Assembly (NCBI GenBank): GCA_019689655.1
Contig: JADGHC010000005.1
Location: 1-36,566, forward strand
Length of the DNA stretch: 36,566 nt
Source of the DNA: Microbispora sp.
GTDB taxonomy: Bacteria > Actinomycetota > Actinomycetes > Streptosporangiales > Streptosporangiaceae
Direction: 5' to 3'
Position numbers and translations under genes: made by a program. The notes beneath the pieces were generated by a model that saw only the letters and a program-made list of their open reading frames with translations, was not told where the DNA came from and did not search any database. Below are positions 31,503 to 36,566 of this stretch, piece after piece. Every line of letters starts with the position of its first letter. Position 1 is the stretch's first letter.

Positions 31503-32041
31503 GACGCCCCCTCCGGCACCGGGCACGGCCCGGGCGGGCGCCTGCCGATCTGCAGGAGGGCCACGGGGCTGTCCACCTCCACCCGGGTCACCTCCGGGGC
31601 GACCCGGGCGATGGCGCGTTCGATCGACTCGGTGACGGTGATCCGCGACGAAGGACAGCCGTCGCAGGCCCCCTCCAGGCGCAGCCGCACGACGCTGCCG
31701 TCCGCGCCGTCGTCCACGCCGATCAGCTCGACGCCGCCGTCGTGCAGGCCGAGGTAGGGCCGCACGCCGTCGAGTGCGGCCCGCACCCGCTCCGCCGTGG
31801 TCAGCGGATGCAGATCGTGCAGCACCAGCAGGCCGGAGACCAGCGGGTCGTCCACCAGCGCGCGCAGCGTGCCGGCCTCCCCGGCCTCGGTGACGATCGC
31901 CATCACGCGTTCGAGGCCCGCGCCGTACAGGCCGACGATCTCCCGTACGAGCTCCTCGGCGGTGGCCCGCGCCCGGGCGTCCACCAGCGTGCCGAGCAGG
32001 CGCTCGACGCGCTCCCCGGTGGCGGCGACGTCGTACGTCAT
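31499..32041 (-). CDS. NifU C-terminal-domain protein of hydrogenase operon
   Basis: 180 residues. The second half is a NifU/Nfu-type domain (ALDGVRPYLGLHDGGVELIGV and the cluster-binding Cys pair in GACDGCPSS). The first half is helical and specific to this locus. Nfu domains bind or transfer Fe-S clusters; here it could load the three clusters of the small subunit or pass electrons. ATG 32041 overlaps the hhyL stop (ATGA), so it is translated with the large subunit. A NifU-like gene at this place is known for related group 1h clusters. Confidence 0.88.
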   Translation of the reverse strand: MTYDVAATGERVERLLGTLVDARARATAEELVREIVGLYGAGLERVMAIVTEAGEAGTLRALVDDPLVSGLLVLHDLHPLTTAERVRAALDGVRPYLGLHDGGVELIGVDDGADGSVVRLRLEGACDGCPSSRITVTESIERAIARVAPEVTRVEVDSPVALLQIGRRPPGPCPVPEGAS

Positions 32042-33813
32042 GGCGACCCCGGGAACGCGTGCGGGCTGTGCACCACGCGCAGCTGCCTGCCCCGGCCGAG
32101 GTACATGTGGACGCCGCAGGGCAGGCACGGGTCGAAGCTGCGGACCGTGCGCATGATGTCGATGCCCTTGAAGCTCTCCGGCGGGTTCTCCTCGAAGATC
32201 GGCGTGTTCTGCACCGCGTCCTCATACGGCCCCGGCGTGCCGTACGAGTCGCGGACGCTGGCGTTCCACGGCGTCGGCGGGTACGGGTGATAGTTGGCGA
32301 TCTTGCCGTCCCTGATCACCATGTGATGGGACAGCACGCCCCGCACGGCCTCGGTGAAGCCGCAGGAGATCGCCTCGTCGGGCACGGTGAACGGCGACCA
32401 CGTCTGGGTGTGCCCCTGGCGGACCTCGCCCAGCGCCTGCTCGGCGAAGTGCAGCGCGCAGGCGGCGGCGTACGCCTGGAAGTACGTCCTGGCCCGGTTG
32501 CGCTCGATCGCGTTGGACAGCGGCTCGCCGTTCCGCTCGGGGATGCGCCACTCGAAGGACTTCTCCGGCCGGGTCGCGGTCCTCGGCAGGTTGATCTCCA
32601 CGCTCTGGCCGGTGGACCTGACGTAGCCGATGTCCACCAGGCCGGACAGGGCGGTGACCCACAGGCGGGCGAGCGGCCCGCCGCCGGTGTCGAGCGCGAG
32701 CAGGTCCCGCCCGTCGAACCAGCGGGGCGACATCACCCAGCTGTACTTGTCGCCGAAGTCCCGCTTCTGCGGATGCGGGATCGTGTGCTGGTTCCACGGA
32801 TGGCGGATGTCCACCGGGTTGCCCAGCGGGTCCTCGGTGACGAACGGCTCCCGGTCGGCCCAGTCGTCGTAGTAGGAGCTGCCGAGCAGGATGCGGATGC
32901 CGAGGTTGATGTCCACCAGGTCGTTGGTGATGAGTTTCCCGTCCACCACGATGCCGGGGGTGACGAACATCTTCCGGCCCCAGGCGTTCATGGTGCGGTA
33001 GTCGAAGTCGCAGTGCTCGGGGTCCTGGAAGCTGCCCCAGCAGCCGAGCAGCACCCGCCGCCGGCCCACCTCTTCGTAGCCCGGCATCGCGTCGTAGATG
33101 AAGTCGAACAGGTCGTCGTGCATGGGGACGACCCGCTTCATGAACTCGATGTAGCGCATCAGGCGGGTGAGGTAGTCGGTGAACACCTGCACGGTCGCCG
33201 CCGTCCCCACCCCGCCGGGGTAGAGCGTGGAGGGGTGCACATGCCTGCCCTCCATCAGGCAGAACATCTCCCGGGTGGTGCGGCTCATCGCCAGCGCCTC
33301 GCGGTAGAACTCGCCCTCCAGCGGGTTCAGCGAGCGCATGATGTCGGCGATCGTGCGGTAGCCGTGGTCGGCCGCGTGCGGTGCCTCGGTCCGTTCGGCC
33401 TGCGCCAGCACGCCGGGGTTGGTCTCGCGGACCATCTTCTCGCAGTAGTCGACCCCGACCAGGTTCTCCTGGAAGATGTTGTGGTCGAACATGTACTCGG
33501 CCGCCTCGCCGAGATTGATGATCCACTCGCCGAGGTGTGGCGGGCGCACGCCGTACGCCATGTTCTGGGCGTACACCGAGCAGGTCGCGTGGTTGTCGCC
33601 GCAGATCCCGCAGATCCGGCTGGTGATGAAGTGGGCGTCGCGCGGGTCTTTGCCCTTCATGAAGACGCTGTAGCCGCGGAACACCGACGAGGTGCTGTAA
33701 CACTCGGCGACCTCGCGGGCCGCGAAGTCGACCTTGGCGTAGATTCCGAGGCTGCCGACGATCCTGGTGATCGGATCCCAGGCCATCTCGACCAGTTCGC
33801 GTTCCCGGGTCAT
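32038..33813 (-). CDS. hhyL: Group 1h [NiFe]-hydrogenase large subunit
   Basis: 591 residues carrying the H2-activating NiFe centre. The L1 motif is SRICGICGDNHATC (Cys68 and Cys71) and the L2 motif SFDPCLPCGVH (Cys563 and Cys566, His569), followed by a 22-residue tail that the operon's protease should remove. RICGICGDNHATC is the signature of group 1h (formerly group 5), the high-affinity actinobacterial uptake enzyme. ATG 33813 comes 2 nt after the small-subunit stop with TGGAG upstream. The earlier open frame towards 34131 is antisense-like noise inside hhyS. Expected to oxidise trace H2 in starving or sporulating cells. Confidence 0.97.
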   Translation of the reverse strand: MTRERELVEMAWDPITRIVGSLGIYAKVDFAAREVAECYSTSSVFRGYSVFMKGKDPRDAHFITSRICGICGDNHATCSVYAQNMAYGVRPPHLGEWIINLGEAAEYMFDHNIFQENLVGVDYCEKMVRETNPGVLAQAERTEAPHAADHGYRTIADIMRSLNPLEGEFYREALAMSRTTREMFCLMEGRHVHPSTLYPGGVGTAATVQVFTDYLTRLMRYIEFMKRVVPMHDDLFDFIYDAMPGYEEVGRRRVLLGCWGSFQDPEHCDFDYRTMNAWGRKMFVTPGIVVDGKLITNDLVDINLGIRILLGSSYYDDWADREPFVTEDPLGNPVDIRHPWNQHTIPHPQKRDFGDKYSWVMSPRWFDGRDLLALDTGGGPLARLWVTALSGLVDIGYVRSTGQSVEINLPRTATRPEKSFEWRIPERNGEPLSNAIERNRARTYFQAYAAACALHFAEQALGEVRQGHTQTWSPFTVPDEAISCGFTEAVRGVLSHHMVIRDGKIANYHPYPPTPWNASVRDSYGTPGPYEDAVQNTPIFEENPPESFKGIDIMRTVRSFDPCLPCGVHMYLGRGRQLRVVHSPHAFPGSP

Positions 33814-33815
33814 GG

Positions 33816-34868
33816 TCAGCTCCAGGGGGCCTTGTAACCGGTGAGCAGCTCGCGGCCCTTCACGCGCCACTTCGGCTCTTTGTCGACCGTTTTGAACGTG
33901 ATGCCGCGCAGGGCGCGGATCATCGCGCCGTAGCCCCCGCTCAGCGTCGAGGACACCCGGGCGCCGGGCGGCTCGTCCATGAACGGCATGAACTTGTCGG
34001 GGAACCCCGGCATCGTGCACGCGATGCAGATGCCGCCCACGTTGGGGCAGCCGCCGACGCCGTTGATCCAGCCCCGCTTGGGGACGTTGCACTTCACTAC
34101 GGGCCCCCAGCAGCCGATCTTCACCAGGCACTTCGGCGAGCCGTACTCGGTGGTGAACTGGCCCTGCTCGTAGTAGCCCGCCCGGTCGCAGCCCTCGTGC
34201 ACGGTCTGCCCGAACAGCCAGGTGGGGCGCAGCATGTCATCCAGCGGGATCATCGGCGCCTGCCCGGCGAGCTGGTAGAGCAGGTAGACGATCGTCTCCG
34301 ACAGGTTGTCGGGGTGGACCGGGCAGCCGGGCACGTTGACGATGGGCAGCCCGGCCTTCGACCGCCAGTCCCAGCCCAGGTAGTCGGCCACCCCCATCGC
34401 CCCGGTCGGGTTGCCCGCCATCGCGTGGATGCCGCCGTACGTCGCGCAGGTGCCGGCGGCGAGCACGGCGGTCGCCTTGGGCGCGAGCCGGTCGAGCCAT
34501 TCGCTGGTGGTCATCGGCTGACCGGTGTCGGGGTTGTCGCCGAACCCGCACCAGTAGCCCTCGCGCTTGATCGACTCGTTGGGGATCGATCCCTCGATCA
34601 CCAGCACGAACGGGTCGAGCTCGCCGCGGTCGGCCTTGAAGTACCACTCGATGAAGGTGTCCGCGCCCTGCACCGGCCCGCACTCGAAGTCGATCAGCGG
34701 CCAGTGGACCGCCACCTTGGGCAGGCCGGGCAGCGCGCCGAGCACGATCTCCTCGATGCTCGGCTGGGTCGCGGCGGTGAGCGCGACCGAGTCGCCGTCG
34801 CAGCTCAGCCCGGCGTTGATCCACAAGATATGGATGACGGGATCGTGTCGTTCGTCAGGCGCCGTCAT
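33816..34868 (-). CDS. hhyS: Group 1h [NiFe]-hydrogenase small subunit
   Basis: 350 residues holding three Fe-S clusters. The proximal-cluster motif, usually C-x-G-C, reads SCDGDSVAL (Cys23, Asp26), so Asp replaces the second Cys. The other proximal ligands are in GTCATYGG and VPGCPVHPD. Medial and distal Cys/His lie in VHEGCDRAGYY, SPKCLVKIGCWGPVVKC and GGCPNVGGICIACTMP. There is no Tat signal peptide and no C-terminal membrane anchor, so it should stay cytoplasmic. ATG 34868 is chosen, overlapping the SIS-B gene by 14 nt; GTG 34877 is possible. The Asp ligand is linked to O2 insensitivity in the R. eutropha enzyme. Confidence 0.96.
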   Translation of the reverse strand: MTAPDERHDPVIHILWINAGLSCDGDSVALTAATQPSIEEIVLGALPGLPKVAVHWPLIDFECGPVQGADTFIEWYFKADRGELDPFVLVIEGSIPNESIKREGYWCGFGDNPDTGQPMTTSEWLDRLAPKATAVLAAGTCATYGGIHAMAGNPTGAMGVADYLGWDWRSKAGLPIVNVPGCPVHPDNLSETIVYLLYQLAGQAPMIPLDDMLRPTWLFGQTVHEGCDRAGYYEQGQFTTEYGSPKCLVKIGCWGPVVKCNVPKRGWINGVGGCPNVGGICIACTMPGFPDKFMPFMDEPPGARVSSTLSGGYGAMIRALRGITFKTVDKEPKWRVKGRELLTGYKAPWS

Positions 34869-35532
34869 CGCTATCACCGGCTTCCGTACGGGTCAGGACC
34901 CGCTGGGTGAGCTCCCAGAGGGCGTGGTAGACGGTCGTCTGGGCCTCCTGGATGCGGTGCACCGAAGCGGACGGCACCACGAACAGGTGGTCGATCGTGC
35001 CGAGCTCGGCCATCTGGCCGCCGTCGTAGCCGGCCAGGCCGACCGTGAGCATGCCGCGCCGCTGCGCCTCCTCGAACGCGGCGATGAGGTTGCGCGAGTT
35101 TCCGCTGGTGGACAGGCCGAGCGCGATGTCCCCCGCGAAGGCGGACGCGGCGAGCTGCCGGGCGAAGACCACCTCGAAGCCGATGTCGTTGGCCAGCGCG
35201 GTCACCACCGCGATGTCGGCCGTGAGGGCGAATGCCGGCAACGGGCGCGCATCGCCCCCGGGGTTCATGAAGAGCGTGACCACGTCCTGGGCGTCGGTCG
35301 AGCTGCCCCCGTTGCCGAAGGCGAACAGCCGCGCCCCCGCCGCGAACGCCTCCGCCATCGCCTCGGCGCAGGCCGCGATCCGGTCGCCGTCGCGCGTCAG
35401 CACCGTACGGCGCAGCATGACGATCTCGTCGACCTTCTCCACGGTCGACTGGCGTACGGAGGCCATGACCGCGTCGAGGTCGGTGGACTCCGAGTAGAGG
35501 AAGGGGTAGAGCGCCTCCATGTCGCCGGTCAC
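34855..35532 (-). CDS. SIS-domain protein B (GmhA-like), keeps phosphate loop
   Basis: 225 residues from GTG 35532, which overlaps the HypC-like stop. Resembles sedoheptulose-7-phosphate isomerase GmhA: FGNGGSSTDAQ, ALTADIAVVTALANDIGFE, LSTSGNSRNLIAAFE, and RIQEAQTTVYHALWEL. The sugar-phosphate loop STSGNS (141-146) and the Gln195/His203 positions are intact. The positions matching GmhA His61 and Glu65 are Asp83 and Leu87, so the catalytic/zinc pair is gone. So normal isomerase activity is doubtful. No other heptose gene is nearby. The gene directly precedes hhyS and overlaps it. Confidence 0.88.
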   Translation of the reverse strand: MTGDMEALYPFLYSESTDLDAVMASVRQSTVEKVDEIVMLRRTVLTRDGDRIAACAEAMAEAFAAGARLFAFGNGGSSTDAQDVVTLFMNPGGDARPLPAFALTADIAVVTALANDIGFEVVFARQLAASAFAGDIALGLSTSGNSRNLIAAFEEAQRRGMLTVGLAGYDGGQMAELGTIDHLFVVPSASVHRIQEAQTTVYHALWELTQRVLTRTEAGDSDDGA

Positions 35533-35753
35533 GGCGGGTCCACCTCCCTCACGACCGCTATGGCTTCCTTGGCGTGGACCAGGATCGTGTCGCCGGGCCC
35601 GGCGTCGACCAGGGCGACGCTGACCACCTCCCGGCTGTGTCCCCCGCCGGGGCCGGTGTCGACGAGGGCGAAATCCCGCTCGAGGAGCCGTACGACGGTC
35701 ACCGCCACCGCCTCGTCCGAGCAGGTGACGCACGTCTCGCCGGAGCAGTTCAT
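35529..35753 (-). CDS. Cys-rich HypC/HupF-like chaperone
   Basis: 74 residues with the HypC-type small barrel (VSVALVDAGPGDTILVHAKEAIAVV). Unlike the hypC product at 27745-28020 it does not start MCLGIP: Cys is at position 3, and two more Cys follow (C-x4-C-x2-C, residues 3, 8 and 11), which could bind a metal or a cluster. The barrel lacks the usual C-terminal helix. It overlaps both flanking SIS genes by 4 nt, so the three are co-translated. It may be a dedicated chaperone for this hydrogenase, or serve the SIS pair. Confidence 0.85.
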   Translation of the reverse strand: MNCSGETCVTCSDEAVAVTVVRLLERDFALVDTGPGGGHSREVVSVALVDAGPGDTILVHAKEAIAVVREVDPP

Positions 35754-36367
35754 GGGACGACCCGCGGATCCAGTACGCCGGGCTGCTCGAGGAACACGTG
35801 CACCAGCTCCCAGAGGATGTGGTAGGTGGTGACGTGCACCTCCTTGACCACGCGGGGATCGGCGGAGCGGGCGATCAGGACGTGGTCGACCGCGGGGCTG
35901 CGGGCGATCGGGCCGCCGTCGTCGCCGCCGGTCAGCGCCAGCGTGAGCAGGCCGAGCCGGTGCGCGGTCTCCAGGCCCCTGAGCACGTTCACGCAGCCGC
36001 CGTCGGGGGAGACGCCCAGGGCGATGTCCCGGGGTGCGGCCAGGCGGCGGAGCTGGTGGGCGAACACCTCCTCCAGGCCCGTCGCCGCGGCCACCCCCGT
36101 GATCGTCGCCACGTCGCTGGTGAGCGAGAACGACGGCAGCGCCCGTTTGCCCACGATCACCGGATGGACGAACTCCACCGAGATGTGCTGGGCGTCGGTG
36201 GCGGCCTCGCCGTTGCCGAAGACGATGAGCCTGCCGCCGCCGTGGAAGCGCGTCGCCATGGCGTGGCAGGCCCTGGCCACCGCGTCGGCCTCGTCGGCCA
36301 GGCCGAGCGCCGGGCCGACCCGGCGCGCGAAGACCTCCGGAACACGTGCAAGGACTGCCTGGTCCAT
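35750..36367 (-). CDS. SIS-domain protein A (GmhA-like), keeps catalytic His/Glu
   Basis: 205 residues; first gene of the hydrogenase operon in this window. GmhA-like fold: FGNGEAATDAQHISVEF, SLTSDVATITGVAAATGLEE and VKEVHVTTYHILWELVH. His61, Glu65 and His183, matching GmhA His61, Glu65 and His180, are retained. The phosphate-binding parts are not: GNGGS reads GNGEA and STSGNS reads SPDGGC (120-125); the Gln172 position is Lys175. It is clearly homologous to SIS protein B but has lost different residues. ATG 36367 has GGGAAG about 9 nt upstream. Confidence 0.88.
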   Translation of the reverse strand: MDQAVLARVPEVFARRVGPALGLADEADAVARACHAMATRFHGGGRLIVFGNGEAATDAQHISVEFVHPVIVGKRALPSFSLTSDVATITGVAAATGLEEVFAHQLRRLAAPRDIALGVSPDGGCVNVLRGLETAHRLGLLTLALTGGDDGGPIARSPAVDHVLIARSADPRVVKEVHVTTYHILWELVHVFLEQPGVLDPRVVP

Positions 36368-36566
36368 CGCGGACCACTTCCCCCGGATCGCGTCAAAATC
36401 CCCTGATTAACGACCGTACGCCGCGCCCGGGCGGGAGAAATCAATGGATGTCGGTGATTTCGTAAAGATCATGATTTTGTGAAGTTCGCCGGAGCCGGGA
36501 CATGCCGGGGGGCCCCCCCCGGCGCGGGGCCCCCGCGCGGGGGGGGGGAGGGGGGGGGGTTTAAAA
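36368..36566 (-). other. Region upstream of hydrogenase operon, and contig end
   Basis: No gene is supported here. 36378-36480 is less GC-rich than its surroundings and should hold the operon promoter. An 8-bp palindrome ATCATGAT lies at 36468-36475 within AT-rich sequence, but I see no convincing -10/-35 pair. From about 36500 the sequence turns into runs of G and C ending in TTTAAAA, which looks like poor-quality contig-end sequence, not biology. Confidence 0.6.

Noticed and set aside
34855-36367. Lipopolysaccharide or heptose biosynthesis genes (gmhA)
   Set aside because: Both SIS proteins lack part of the GmhA active site, no gmhB/hldE-type gene is nearby, and they are translationally coupled to hydrogenase genes.

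Overview
The window is about 36.6 kb of very GC-rich DNA with strongly G/C-biased third codon positions, frequent GTG starts and many 4-nt ATGA/GTGA gene overlaps. Together with a eukaryote-type glutamine synthetase (GSII), an F420-dependent LLM oxidoreductase, a DUF574 methyltransferase, a Zur box of the Streptomyces type and an actinobacterial-type [NiFe]-hydrogenase, this points to a filamentous or other high-GC actinomycete. My guess is the Streptosporangiales/Streptomyces side, but the sequence alone does not fix the genus. The first few and last ~70 bases look like contig ends, and the last stretch is a suspicious poly-G/poly-C run.

Layout, left. 53-3516 is a deoC / aldehyde dehydrogenase / truncated aldehyde dehydrogenase operon for deoxyribose-phosphate breakdown. 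It converges on a short second Rho factor (3513-4655, minus) with a hairpin in its leader. Then come a LURP-one/tubby-like protein, a tiny PspC-domain protein, lipB, an APC amino-acid permease with an 80-residue companion ORF under an inverted-repeat operator, a PfkB-like protein whose catalytic motif is degenerate, a DUF72 protein, glnII with a strong terminator, and a glycerophosphodiester phosphodiesterase.

Middle. A Zur box overlaps a TTGACA box ahead of a four-gene zinc ABC transporter (12606-16040: lipoprotein, ATPase, two permeases). After it lie a DUF574 SAM methyltransferase, a wrecked quinone-oxidoreductase pseudogene, a sulfite-oxidase-fold molybdoenzyme, a 54-residue protein, an ArsR regulator divergent from an old-yellow-enzyme gene with an elaborate palindromic operator between them, an SDR, an F420-type LLM enzyme and a TauE/SafE permease.

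Right. 23258-36367 is a [NiFe]-hydrogenase locus of the high-affinity actinobacterial type (group 1h, formerly group 5). hypF is on the plus strand and converges on a tightly overlapping minus-strand operon. In transcription order the operon is: SIS protein A, HypC-like protein, SIS protein B, hhyS, hhyL, NifU-like protein, DUF5947-like, DUF6084-like, an unknown 425-residue protein, maturation protease, a 37-residue membrane peptide, hypA, hypC, hypD, hypE. The small subunit carries Asp in place of the second Cys of the proximal-cluster motif (C-D-G-D), the hallmark of the O2-insensitive Ralstonia eutropha actinobacterial hydrogenase. Such enzymes oxidise trace atmospheric H2. No hypB is present in the window.

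The most intriguing part is the start of that operon. Two GmhA-like SIS proteins flank a Cys-rich HypC-like protein, and their losses of GmhA-type residues are complementary. Protein A keeps the catalytic/zinc His and Glu positions but has lost the phosphate-binding STSGNS loop. Protein B keeps the loop but has lost the Glu and one His. This suggests a composite or repurposed hydrogenase accessory complex of unknown function.
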